A DNA stretch of 15,972 bases from JBBSIG01 sp038232215 (GTDB lineage: Bacteria > Actinomycetota > Thermoleophilia > Gaiellales > Gaiellaceae). The notes under the pieces were generated by a model, which saw nothing but the letters and a program-made list of their open reading frames with translations, was not told the origin of the DNA and did not search any database. The stretch spans positions 1-15,972 of the forward strand of contig JBBSIG010000037.1 in the NCBI GenBank assembly GCA_038232215.1, given 5' to 3'. Position numbers and translations under genes: made by a program. Shown here in pieces: positions 1 through 5,882 of this stretch. Position 1 is the first letter of the stretch. Every line of letters starts with the position of its first letter.

Positions 1-606
1 GCGATCGAGTACGACCCCAACCGCTCGGCGCGGATCGCGCTGCTGCACTACGCCGACGGGGCGAAGGCGTACATCCTCGCCCCTGCGCGGCTCAGGGTGG
101 GCGCGCAGGTGGAATCCGGCCCGGGGGCCGACATTCGGCCGGGCAACGCGCTGCCGCTCGCGAACATCCCGACCGGCACTCTCGTCCACAACGTCGAGCT
201 GAAGTCCGGGCGCGGCGGCCAGCTCGCGCGGAGCGCCGGCTCGGGGGTCCAGCTCGTGGCCAAGGACGAGGGCTACGGCGTGCTGCGCCTGCCCTCCGGC
301 GAGATGAGGCGCGTGCTGCTCACCTGCCGCGCCACGGTCGGACAGGTCGGCAACGCGGATCACGAGAACATCACCGGCGGAAAGGCGGGGCGCAGCCGCT
401 GGCAGGGCAAGCGGCCGGCGGTGCGCGGCTCCGCGATGAACCCCGTCGACCATCCGCACGGCGGCGGCGAGGGCAAGTCGAAGGGCGGCCGGCACCCGGT
501 GACTCCATGGGGCGTGCCCACGCTTGGCAAGCGCACCCGCGCGAAGCACAAGGAGTCCGACAAGCTGATCGTCCGAGGCCGGCGACGCGGCAAGGAAAAA
601 CGCTGA
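1..606 (+). CDS. rplB: Large ribosomal subunit protein L2 (5' end outside window)
   Basis: The reading frame is open from base 1, so the gene begins upstream; about 201 C-terminal residues of a protein usually near 275 are visible. L2 binds 23S rRNA at the peptidyl-transferase centre and helps join the subunits. The visible part covers the end of the OB-fold, the SH3-like domain (KSGRGGQLARSAG, then LPSGEMRRV) and the conserved MNPVDHPHGGGEG stretch (ATG at 436-438), which holds the histidine linked to peptidyl-transferase activity. It ends in the usual basic tail (RGRRRGKEKR). In the S10 operon it precedes rpsS, as seen here. Unusually, the last Arg codon and the TGA stop (604-606) lie inside the 5' arm of a strong hairpin (601-628). 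Identity is certain; only the start is missing. Confidence 0.98.
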   Translation, partial: AIEYDPNRSARIALLHYADGAKAYILAPARLRVGAQVESGPGADIRPGNALPLANIPTGTLVHNVELKSGRGGQLARSAGSGVQLVAKDEGYGVLRLPSGEMRRVLLTCRATVGQVGNADHENITGGKAGRSRWQGKRPAVRGSAMNPVDHPHGGGEGKSKGGRHPVTPWGVPTLGKRTRAKHKESDKLIVRGRRRGKEKR

Positions 607-628
607 AAATGCTCCGCATTTTTCAGCG
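601..628 (+). promoter_or_regulatory. Stop-codon hairpin, rplB-rpsS junction (module part A, copy 1)
   Basis: Bases 601-612 (CGCTGAAAATGC) pair with 616-628 (GCATTTTTCAGCG) in a 12-bp stem with one bulged T and a TCC loop. The rplB stop codon is within the 5' arm. No U-run follows, so it is not a standard intrinsic terminator. The same core (GAAAATG facing CATTTTC) recurs at 5368-5397 and 6410-6437. The structure is read directly from the sequence; its function is unknown. Confidence 0.75.
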
Positions 629-638
629 GTCTAGTGTG

Positions 639-658
639 ATCTTTCGCTTCGCTCAGAT
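639..658 (+). repeat. Short hairpin repeat with TTCGCTTCGCTC loop (module part B, copy 1)
   Basis: ATCT (639-642) pairs with AGAT (655-658) around the 12-nt loop TTCGCTTCGCTC. Beyond a G-G mismatch, GT (636-637) can pair with AC (660-661). Loop-identical copies occur at 5409-5428 and 6449-6468 on a different stem (TCCC/GGGA). Here the rpsS Shine-Dalgarno sequence (AAGGA, 664-668) lies just outside the hairpin. Confidence 0.7.
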
Positions 659-675
659 GACAAAAGGAACGAGCA

Positions 676-954
676 ATGAGTAGATCTTCGAAGAAGGGGC
701 CGTTCGTCGAGGAGCGGCTGATGAGCCGCATCGAGGCGATGAACGGCCGCAACGAGAAGCGGATGATCCGCACCTGGTCGCGTACGTCCACCGTCTTCCC
801 GGAGATGGTCGGACACACGATCGCGGTGCACGACGGGCGCAAGCACGTGCCGGTCTTCATCAGCGAGCAGATGGTCGGGCACAAGCTGGGCGAGTTCGCC
901 CCCACCCGCACGTTCCGGGGACACTCAGGCGATCGTCAGGCGAAGGTGCGGTAG
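676..954 (+). CDS. rpsS: Small ribosomal subunit protein S19
   Basis: S19 sits in the head of the 30S subunit, pairs with S13 and contacts the A-site finger of 23S rRNA. The 92-residue product has the family's usual length and signature: N-terminal SRSSKKGPFVEERL, then TWSRTSTVFPEMVGHTIAVHDGRKHVPVFI and GHKLGEFAPTRTFRGH. The ATG is set by AAGGA at 664-668, seven bases upstream. A 69-nt gap separates it from rplB, unlike the close coupling downstream; that gap is filled by two hairpins (601-628 and 639-658). The TAG stop shares its last base with the GTG of rplV, so translation of the two is probably coupled. Confidence 0.98.
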   Translation: MSRSSKKGPFVEERLMSRIEAMNGRNEKRMIRTWSRTSTVFPEMVGHTIAVHDGRKHVPVFISEQMVGHKLGEFAPTRTFRGHSGDRQAKVR

Positions 955-1421
955 TGGCGACGTCCGTGATCGAGAACCGTTCGGAGGTGCGCGCGGAGGC
1001 CAGATGGGTGCGTATCCCGCCCCGGAAGGCGCGCCTGGTCGCGGATCACATCCGCGGGCGAAGCGTGCCCGAGGCGCGGACGGTGCTCGCCTTCACGCAG
1101 CGCGCGGCGGCGCGCGAGATCGAGAAGGTCCTCCGATCTGCGGTCGCGAACGCCGCGGCGAACCACGGACTCCTGAACGACCAGGAGCTGACCGTCTCGG
1201 CCGTGTACGTCGACGAGGGGCCGACGATCAAGCGTGGGCGTCCGCGGGCTCGCGGCCGCTTTGCGCGGATCGAGAAGCGCACCTGCCACATCACAGTCAA
1301 GCTCGCCGAGAGCCAGACGTCCGGCGGTGCGCCGCGGCGAGAGGCTTCCGAGTCTGCCGAGGCAAAGCCGAAGGCAAAAACCAAATCCTCCGGTCAGCCG
1401 GAGACTTCGCGGAGGAGCTAG
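954..1421 (+). CDS. rplV: Large ribosomal subunit protein L22 with C-terminal extension
   Basis: L22 lines the peptide exit tunnel with its long beta-hairpin loop and stabilises 23S rRNA. The 155-residue product contains the L22 core (roughly residues 13-120): WVRIPPRKARLVADHIRG, the helix with EIEKVLRSAVANAAANHG, and the tunnel-loop stretch GPTIKRGRPRARGRFARI followed by KRTCHITVKL. About 35 C-terminal residues (rich in Ala, Ser, Glu, Lys) exceed the usual length near 115 and look disordered. The start is GTG, overlapping the rpsS stop by one base (TAGTG), with AAGGTG at 943-948 as a ribosome-binding site. The TAG stop directly abuts the rpsC ATG. Confidence 0.97.
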   Translation: MATSVIENRSEVRAEARWVRIPPRKARLVADHIRGRSVPEARTVLAFTQRAAAREIEKVLRSAVANAAANHGLLNDQELTVSAVYVDEGPTIKRGRPRARGRFARIEKRTCHITVKLAESQTSGGAPRREASESAEAKPKAKTKSSGQPETSRRS

Positions 1422-2480
1422 ATGGGTCAGAAAGTTCATCCCGGCGGCATGCGCGTCGGCGTCATCCACGACTGGAAGTCGAACTGGTACACCGGGAAGA
1501 AGGAGTTCGCGGCGTACCTGCTCGAGGACGTCCGGATCCGCGAGCACATCTACAACAAGCTCTCGCACGCCGGTCTCTCGGACATCCTGATCCGCAAGGA
1601 CAAGCAGCGGATCACGGTCGACATCTACACCGCTCGGCCCGGGATCGTGATCGGCAAGTCCGGCGTCGAGGTCGACGCGCTCCGCAAGGACCTGCACGCG
1701 CTTACGCACAAGAACGTGCACATCAACATCAACGAGATCAAGCGGCCCGAGCTCGACGCCAAGCTCGTGGCGCAGTCGATCGCGGAGCAGCTGCAGAATC
1801 GGGTCAGCTTCAGACGTGCGATGAAGCGCGCGCTCGCCTCCGGGATCCGCTCGGGCGCGAAGGGCGTCCGGATCCAGTGCGGCGGCCGCCTCGGCGGCAC
1901 GGAGATGAGCCGCTCGGAGAGCTACTCAGAGGGGCGCGTGCCGCTGCACACGATTCGCGCCGACATCGACTACGGCTTCGTCGAGGCCAAGACGACGTAC
2001 GGCCGCATCGGGGTCAAGGTCTGGATCAACAAGGGCGAGATCATGCCCGAGGGCTACGAGGGCATGACCGAGAAGGAGACGCGCCTCGGCGACCAGGATC
2101 AGGCGCGCAGGCGGCGCGGTGGAGCGGCGGAGGGACTCGGCGCCTCGCGCGACCAGGGTCGCAACCGCGGCGGCGATCGAGAGGGCCTCGGGCCGGTGCG
2201 GAAGCGCCGCCCGGGATCCGGACGCCCCGGTGCCGGGGGCCGCGGCGGCGGGACCGCCACCACCCGTCCGGGAGCGCGCGACCGCGCCCGCGGACAGGAC
2301 AACGTCGAGAGCCCCCGCACCGACCCGAGCGCCGTCTCGGCCGAGGGCCGTGAGCAGCCGGTGGTCGAGCCGGAGACCGAGGTCGCGCCCGCGCCGGTCG
2401 TCGACGCGCCGGACTCGACGACGCCCGTCAAGCAGACGGAAGATCCGACGAAGCTCGAGGACGCGGGAGAGCAGGGCTGA
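1422..2480 (+). CDS. rpsC: Small ribosomal subunit protein S3 with long disordered C-terminal tail
   Basis: S3 forms part of the mRNA entry site and helps unwind mRNA ahead of the 30S subunit. Residues 1-215 are a normal S3: MGQKVHPGGMRVG at the N-terminus, a type II KH domain with the GKSG turn at 78-81, and the C-terminal domain (GVRIQCGGRLGGTEMSRSE near 148-166, then VKVWINKGEIMPEG near 198-211). Residues 216-352 are not part of the usual fold: an Arg/Gly-rich segment (about 225-299) followed by an acidic Glu/Pro/Val/Thr segment (about 300-352). Total length is 352 against 210-275 in many bacteria. The frame stays open with no sign of frameshift. GGAGGAG at 1411-1417 precedes the ATG; the TGA shares a base with rplP (TGATG). 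Confidence 0.97.
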   Translation: MGQKVHPGGMRVGVIHDWKSNWYTGKKEFAAYLLEDVRIREHIYNKLSHAGLSDILIRKDKQRITVDIYTARPGIVIGKSGVEVDALRKDLHALTHKNVHININEIKRPELDAKLVAQSIAEQLQNRVSFRRAMKRALASGIRSGAKGVRIQCGGRLGGTEMSRSESYSEGRVPLHTIRADIDYGFVEAKTTYGRIGVKVWINKGEIMPEGYEGMTEKETRLGDQDQARRRRGGAAEGLGASRDQGRNRGGDREGLGPVRKRRPGSGRPGAGGRGGGTATTRPGARDRARGQDNVESPRTDPSAVSAEGREQPVVEPETEVAPAPVVDAPDSTTPVKQTEDPTKLEDAGEQG

Positions 2481-2905
2481 TGCTCGGTCCACGCAGGACG
2501 AAGTTCCGGAAGTACCAGCGCGGGCGTCGTCGCGGGACGGCGAAGGGTCAGACCCTGGTCCAGTTCGGCGACTTCGGCCTGAAGTCGCTCGACACCGGCT
2601 GGGTCACGAACCGGGAGATCGAGGCCGCGCGGATCGCGATGACGCGCAAGATCAAGCGCGGCGGCAAGGTCTGGATCAACGTCTTCCCGGACAAGCCCAC
2701 CACCCAGAAGCCGGCGGAGACCCGCATGGGCAAGGGCAAGGGCTCGCCCGAGCACTGGGTCGCCGTGATCAAGCCCGGGCGCGTGATGTTCGAGCTGGCG
2801 GGGGTTCCCGAGCAGCTCGCGCGCGAGGCGCTCCGCCTCGCCGGCACGAAGCTGTCCGTGAAAACCAAGTTCGTGAAGCGGGAGGCTGATCTCTTTGAGG
2901 TCTAG
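2480..2905 (+). CDS. rplP: Large ribosomal subunit protein L16
   Basis: L16 sits near the A site and peptidyl-transferase centre and helps position aminoacyl-tRNA. The 141-residue product has the expected length and motifs: MLGPRRTKFRKYQRGRRRG at the N-terminus, VTNREIEAARIAMTR near 42-56, WINVFPDKPTTQKPAETRMGKGKGSPEHW near 65-93, and KLSVKTKFVKR near the end. The Arg of RMGKGKG (residue 82) corresponds to the arginine that is hydroxylated in some bacteria. The ATG overlaps the rpsC TGA by one base, and the C-terminus overlaps the rpmC start by 11 nt, so the three genes are tightly coupled. Confidence 0.98.
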   Translation: MLGPRRTKFRKYQRGRRRGTAKGQTLVQFGDFGLKSLDTGWVTNREIEAARIAMTRKIKRGGKVWINVFPDKPTTQKPAETRMGKGKGSPEHWVAVIKPGRVMFELAGVPEQLAREALRLAGTKLSVKTKFVKREADLFEV

Positions 2906-3098
2906 AGAGCTGCGTGACCTGACCGACGACGAGCTCGAGCGCAAGCTGTCGGATACGCGTCAGGAGCTGTTCAACCTGCGCTTCCAGTCGGCGACCGGCG
3001 CGCTCGAGAACTCCGCGCGCCTCAGGCTCGCGAAACGCGAGATCGCGCGCATCCTGACCGTCCGGAACGAGCGCGAGTCGAGTCTGGAGAGACGCTAG
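2895..3098 (+). CDS. rpmC: Large ribosomal subunit protein L29
   Basis: L29 lies at the exit of the peptide tunnel beside L23, where trigger factor and SRP dock. The 67-residue product is a two-helix protein with the family pattern ELRDLTDDELERKLSDTRQELFNLRFQSATGALEN followed by LRLAKREIARILTVRNER. The start is TTG at 2895, inside the end of rplP (11-nt overlap), with GGAGG at 2881-2885 nine bases upstream. No ATG or GTG lies at a comparable place in frame, so TTG is the best start. The TAG stop directly abuts the rpsQ ATG. Confidence 0.95.
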   Translation: MRSRELRDLTDDELERKLSDTRQELFNLRFQSATGALENSARLRLAKREIARILTVRNERESSLERR

Positions 3099-3791
3099 AT
3101 GGCCGACGAGCAGAAGCAGCCCGAGGAGTCACCGCCGGAGGACGAGGCCACCGTCGCGCCCGCGCTTCCGGAGGCCGCCGCCGACGAGCCGGAGGCTGGC
3201 CCGCCGCCGGCCGACGCGGCCGCGGCGACTCCCGTGGTCGACGAGCCGGCGCTCGAGGAGGTCGCGGCCGAGGCCGCCCCCGCCGACGACGCGGCCGCCG
3301 ACCCGGAGCCCGAGCAGCCGGCCGAGTCCGAGCCCGCAGAGGCCGCCGCAGAGCCCGTGCCCGCGGAGGTTCCGGCCGAGGAGACGGTGGCCGTCCAGCC
3401 AGCGGCTCCCGCTCCGGTCTCGCAGCCGAAGGGAAACAAGAAGCGACTACCGCGCGCCGAGCGCAGACAGCGGCCGAGGCCCAAGCGAGCCGAGTCGGGC
3501 GAGCGCAAGCCGATCGTCCGCGTCCCGAGGCCCGAGTCTCCCCGCGGCCGTCGGCAGGAGCGACGGGGCGTGGTCGTCTCGAGCGCGATGGACAAGACCA
3601 TCGTCGTCCGGGTCGAGACCGTGAAGGCGCATCCCCGCTACAAGAAGGTCGTGCGGCGCTCGACCAAGTTCCACGCCCACGACGAGCGGAACACGGCCAA
3701 GGTCGGAGACGTCGTTCGCATCGTGGAGACGCGGCCGCTCTCGAAGACGAAGCACTGGCGGCTGGCCGAAGTGGTGGAGGCGGCTCGGTGA
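3099..3791 (+). CDS. rpsQ: Small ribosomal subunit protein S17 with ~148-residue N-terminal extension
   Basis: S17 is a primary 16S rRNA-binding protein of the 30S body with an OB-fold. The recognisable domain is only residues ~149-230 (RGVVVSSAMDKTIVVRVE, HPRYKKVVRRSTKFHAHDE, GDVVRIVETRPLSKTKHWRL). Ahead of it lie ~110 residues almost entirely of Ala, Glu, Pro, Asp and Val, strongly acidic, then ~40 Lys/Arg-rich residues (111-150). Usual S17 is 80-110 residues. The ATG at 3099 directly follows the rpmC TAG and has GGAGAG upstream; no comparable start with a good ribosome-binding site was seen just before the S17 domain, so I take the extension as translated. No signal peptide or fold is evident in it. 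The gene ends in a GTGA overlap with rplN. Confidence 0.93.
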   Translation: MADEQKQPEESPPEDEATVAPALPEAAADEPEAGPPPADAAAATPVVDEPALEEVAAEAAPADDAAADPEPEQPAESEPAEAAAEPVPAEVPAEETVAVQPAAPAPVSQPKGNKKRLPRAERRQRPRPKRAESGERKPIVRVPRPESPRGRRQERRGVVVSSAMDKTIVVRVETVKAHPRYKKVVRRSTKFHAHDERNTAKVGDVVRIVETRPLSKTKHWRLAEVVEAAR

Positions 3792-4156
3792 TCCAGCAGG
3801 AATCACGCCTGCGCGTCGCCGACAACACGGGGGCGCGCGAGATACTGTGCATTCGCGTCCGGGGGGGCTCGAAGCGCCGCTACGCGCGTGTCGGCGACAT
3901 CATCACGGCGACCGTCAAGACCGCGACTCCGCAGGGTGCGGTCAAGAAGGGCGAAGTCGTGCAGGCAGTGGTCGTTCGGACGAAGAAGGCATACGGCAGG
4001 GACGACGGCACGATGATCGCGTTCGACGAGAACGCGGCGGTGATCATCGACGCCCAGCGAAATCCACGCGGGACGCGGATCTTCGGTCCCGTCGCACGGG
4101 AGCTGCGTGAGAAGAACTTCATGAAGATCGTCTCGTTGGCCCCCGAGGTACTATGA
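3788..4156 (+). CDS. rplN: Large ribosomal subunit protein L14
   Basis: L14 is a 23S rRNA-binding protein at the subunit interface (bridge B8) and the docking site of silencing factor RsfS. The 122-residue product matches the usual length and signature: IQQESRLRVADNTGAREILCIRV at the N-terminus, then GDIITATVKTATP, VVVRTKKAYGRDDGTMIAFDENAAVII and GTRIFGPVARELREKNFMKIVSLAPEVL. The start is the GTG of a GTGA overlap with rpsQ. The TGA stop is the first three bases of a perfect 12-bp hairpin (4154-4180). A 64-nt gap to rplX breaks the otherwise tight spacing. Confidence 0.98.
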   Translation: MIQQESRLRVADNTGAREILCIRVRGGSKRRYARVGDIITATVKTATPQGAVKKGEVVQAVVVRTKKAYGRDDGTMIAFDENAAVIIDAQRNPRGTRIFGPVARELREKNFMKIVSLAPEVL

Positions 4157-4180
4157 TTTTCATGCTTCGCATGAAAATCA
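4154..4180 (+). promoter_or_regulatory. Perfect stop-codon hairpin, rplN-rplX junction
   Basis: TGATTTTCATGC (4154-4165) pairs with GCATGAAAATCA (4169-4180) over 12 bp with a TTC loop; A4153 and T4181 extend it. It starts on the rplN TGA. ATGAAAATC recurs at 4183-4191, offering a competing 3' arm. No U-run follows, so termination is unlikely. Compared with the hairpins at 601, 5368 and 6410 the GAAAATG core is on the other arm. Confidence 0.75.
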
Positions 4181-4220
4181 TGATGAAAATCGTAAGTCAA
4201 AAGCAAGTGAGGATGAGCCG

Positions 4221-4580
4221 ATGAAAGTGAAGAAGGGAGATACCGTTCAGATTCTTTCCGGCAAGGATCGCGGGAAGCAGGGACGCGTGCTCGAGGCGCG
4301 TCCGAGCGAGCGACGCGTCGTCGTCGAGAACCTGAATCTGATCAAGCGTCACACGCGGCCGCGGCCGATCCAGAACCAGAGCCGTATGGGCGGTCCGCAG
4401 ATGACGCCGGGCGGCGTGATCGAGAAGCCGGCGCCCCTCCCTGCCGGCAACGTCATGGTCGTCTGCCCGACCTGCAAGCTCCCGACCCGGGTCGGCGTCG
4501 CCTTCAAGGACGTCAAGGGCGAGCGCGTGAAGGTGCGCGTCTGCCGTCGTCCCGGTTGCGGCCAGGAGATCGACAAGTGA
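4221..4580 (+). CDS. rplX: Large ribosomal subunit protein L24, zinc-ribbon form
   Basis: L24 initiates 50S assembly and sits near the tunnel exit. The 119-residue product starts with the KOW motif (KVKKGDTVQILSGKDRGKQGRVLE), then VVVENLNLIKRHTRP, then a C-terminal segment with four cysteines: C82, C85, C108 and C113 (CPTC and CRRPGC). This CxxC plus CxxxxC pair matches zinc-ribbon L24 forms such as that of Thermus, which the E. coli protein lacks. GAGGA at 4209-4213 sits seven bases before the ATG. The upstream 64-nt gap contains the hairpin at 4154-4180 and an A-rich stretch. The TGA is overlapped by the GTG of rplE. Confidence 0.97.
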   Translation: MKVKKGDTVQILSGKDRGKQGRVLEARPSERRVVVENLNLIKRHTRPRPIQNQSRMGGPQMTPGGVIEKPAPLPAGNVMVVCPTCKLPTRVGVAFKDVKGERVKVRVCRRPGCGQEIDK

Positions 4581-5179
4581 CGGCGACGCGGACGAGATCA
4601 GGCGGCTCGAAGGAGCAGTACGTGCCGCGGCTGAAGCAGCGCTACGACGACGAGCTCCGCAGCGCGCTGAAGGACGAGCTCGGCCTGTCCTCGATCATGC
4701 AGGCACCGACCGTCTCGAAGATCACGCTCAACATGGGCGTCGGGGAGGCGAAGACCGACGCCAAGCAGCTCGATTCCGCACTGGTGGAGCTGACGACGAT
4801 CGCCGGCCAGCGCGCCCAGATGCGCCAGGCCCGGAAGTCGATCGCCAACTTCAAGCTGCGCGAGGGAATGCCGATCGGCGCGCGCGTGACGCTCCGCGGA
4901 GCGCGCATGTGGGAGTTTCTCGATCGCCTCGTCTCGATCGCGCTGCCGCGGATCCGCGACTTCCGCGGGCTCAGCCCGAGCTCGTTCGACGGGCGCGGCA
5001 ACTACTCGCTCGGGGTTCGCGAGCAGATCATCTTCCCCGAGATCGACTACGACGACGTCCAGCAGGTTCGCGGCCTCGACATCGCGATCACCACGACCGC
5101 GAGGACGGACGACGAGGCCCGCGCGTTGCTGCGCGGCCTCGGACTGCCGCTCGCGACCGACGGCAGGAGGGAAGGCTAG
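4577..5179 (+). CDS. rplE: Large ribosomal subunit protein L5
   Basis: L5 binds 5S rRNA in the central protuberance and contacts P-site tRNA and S13. The product is 200 residues from GTG 4577, against about 180-190 usually. Conserved stretches include PRLKQRYDDEL, TVSKITLNMGVGEA, GQRAQMRQARKSIANFKLREGMPIG, RMWEFLDRLVSIALPRIRDFRGLS and the C-terminal DDEARALLRGLGLP. I chose GTG 4577 because it overlaps the rplX stop (GTGA) with AGGAG at 4564-4568. A second plausible start is GTG 4622, preceded by AGGAG at 4611-4615, which would remove 15 residues and match the usual N-terminus better. The stop abuts the rpsZ ATG. Confidence 0.96.
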   Translation: MTATRTRSGGSKEQYVPRLKQRYDDELRSALKDELGLSSIMQAPTVSKITLNMGVGEAKTDAKQLDSALVELTTIAGQRAQMRQARKSIANFKLREGMPIGARVTLRGARMWEFLDRLVSIALPRIRDFRGLSPSSFDGRGNYSLGVREQIIFPEIDYDDVQQVRGLDIAITTTARTDDEARALLRGLGLPLATDGRREG

Positions 5180-5365
5180 ATGGCGAAGAAATCGCTCGTG
5201 GTCAAGCAGGCGAGGCCCCCGCGCTACAAGGTGCGAGGCTATACGCGCTGCAACCGGTGCGGGCGCCCGCGGGCCGTGTTCCGCAAGTTCGGTCTCTGCC
5301 GCATCTGCCTGCGCGAGCTCGCTCACCAGGGAGTGATCCCCGGCATGACGAAGAGCTCCTGGTGA
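5180..5365 (+). CDS. rpsZ: Small ribosomal subunit protein S14, zinc-binding (C+) short form
   Basis: S14 completes the 30S head. The 61-residue product is the short zinc form, not the ~100-residue zinc-free one: cysteines at 24, 27, 40 and 43 (TRCNRCGRP and GLCRICLREL) form the zinc ribbon. The C-terminal GVIPGMTKSSW is the standard ending. The ATG directly follows the rplE TAG, with AGGAGGGA just upstream inside rplE. Many actinobacteria carry this form in the spc operon and sometimes a zinc-free paralogue elsewhere. A 69-nt, hairpin-filled gap separates it from rpsH. Confidence 0.97.
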   Translation: MAKKSLVVKQARPPRYKVRGYTRCNRCGRPRAVFRKFGLCRICLRELAHQGVIPGMTKSSW

Positions 5366-5367
5366 TG

Positions 5368-5397
5368 ATGCGGAAAATGCTCACACATTTTCCGCAT
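5368..5397 (+). promoter_or_regulatory. Perfect 12-bp hairpin just after rpsZ stop (module part A, copy 2)
   Basis: ATGCGGAAAATG (5368-5379) pairs perfectly with CATTTTCCGCAT (5386-5397), with loop CTCACA. It begins two bases after the rpsZ TGA (5363-5365). The inner GGAAAATG/CATTTTCC matches the core of the hairpins at 601-628 and 6410-6437, while the outer pairs differ. No U-run follows. Confidence 0.75.
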
Positions 5398-5408
5398 GGT
5401 TTGGTTTG

Positions 5409-5428
5409 TCCCTTCGCTTCGCTCGGGA
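5409..5428 (+). repeat. Short hairpin repeat with TTCGCTTCGCTC loop (module part B, copy 2), overlapping rpsH ribosome-binding site
   Basis: TCCC (5409-5412) pairs with GGGA (5425-5428) around the loop TTCGCTTCGCTC. Past a G-G mismatch, TT (5406-5407) can pair with AA (5430-5431). The 3' arm is part of GGGAGA, the only Shine-Dalgarno-like sequence before the rpsH ATG at 5435, so folding would hide it. Confidence 0.7.
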
Positions 5429-5434
5429 GAACAA

Positions 5435-5830
5435 ATGCTCACTGATCCCGTTGCCGACATGCTGACCCGGATTCGCAACGCGAACAAGGCCATGCAGGAT
5501 CGGGTCGAGATGCCGACCTCGCGCCTCAAGGAGGAGATCGCTCGCCTCCTGAAGGAGGAGGGCTACATCAAGGATCTTCGCGTCCAGAAGGGCGAGAGCT
5601 TCGACACGTTGATCGTCGAGCTGAAGTTCGGTCGGAACCGCGAGCGGATCATCACGGATCTGAAGCGGATCTCGAAGCCGGGTCGTCGTGTCTACGCGCG
5701 CAAGGATCGCCTACCGCGTGTACTCGGGGGCATGGGCACCGCGATCATGTCCACGTCGACCGGACTCGTCACGAGCCGGACCGCCGAGCAGCGCGGCCTC
5801 GGCGGCGAGGTGATCTGCTTTGTGTGGTAG
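5435..5830 (+). CDS. rpsH: Small ribosomal subunit protein S8
   Basis: S8 binds the central domain of 16S rRNA early in assembly and in E. coli also represses the spc operon. The 131-residue product has the standard N-terminus LTDPVADMLTRIRNANKAMQD, the middle EEIARLLKEEGYIKDLRV and C-terminal STSTGLVTSRTAEQRGLGGEVICFVW. An in-frame ATG at 5396 would add 13 residues, but that stretch is the hairpin repeat, so I place the start at ATG 5435, where S8 proteins begin and GGGAGA lies six bases upstream. The ribosome-binding site overlaps the hairpin at 5409-5428, which suggests translational control. The stop is TAG. Confidence 0.97.
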   Translation: MLTDPVADMLTRIRNANKAMQDRVEMPTSRLKEEIARLLKEEGYIKDLRVQKGESFDTLIVELKFGRNRERIITDLKRISKPGRRVYARKDRLPRVLGGMGTAIMSTSTGLVTSRTAEQRGLGGEVICFVW

Positions 5831-5847
5831 ACGAGGATTTTTTTTGG

Positions 5848-5882
5848 TCGAGCTTTTGCGCCCGCAGGGTGGAAAAGCTCGA
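5848..5882 (+). promoter_or_regulatory. Hairpin enclosing the rplF ribosome-binding site
   Basis: TCGAGCTTTT (5848-5857) pairs with AAAAGCTCGA (5873-5882). Past a G-G mismatch the inner CGCCC (5859-5863) pairs with GGGTG (5867-5871, one G-U), closing on GCA. The total is 15 bp. The only ribosome-binding-site-like sequence, AGGGTGG (5866-5872), and the first base of the rplF ATG are inside the structure. A run of eight T lies just upstream (5838-5845). Confidence 0.7.

Noticed and set aside
1004..2353. 449-codon plus-strand frame overlapping rplV and rpsC
   Set aside because: It is the alternative frame of L22 and S3, low-complexity and without conserved motifs; the real products are unmistakable.
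5396..5434. Upstream in-frame ATG adding 13 residues to S8
   Set aside because: The added residues encode the linker and hairpin repeat, S8 proteins begin at the downstream Met, and GGGAGA sets the ATG at 5435.
5797..5845. CCTCG (5797-5801) with CGAGG (5832-5836) directly followed by ATTTTTTTT, resembling a terminator before rplF
   Set aside because: The stem is only five pairs with a 30-base loop, and a closer CGAGG (5806-5810) competes. As a terminator inside the spc operon it would stop essential genes; too weak to call.
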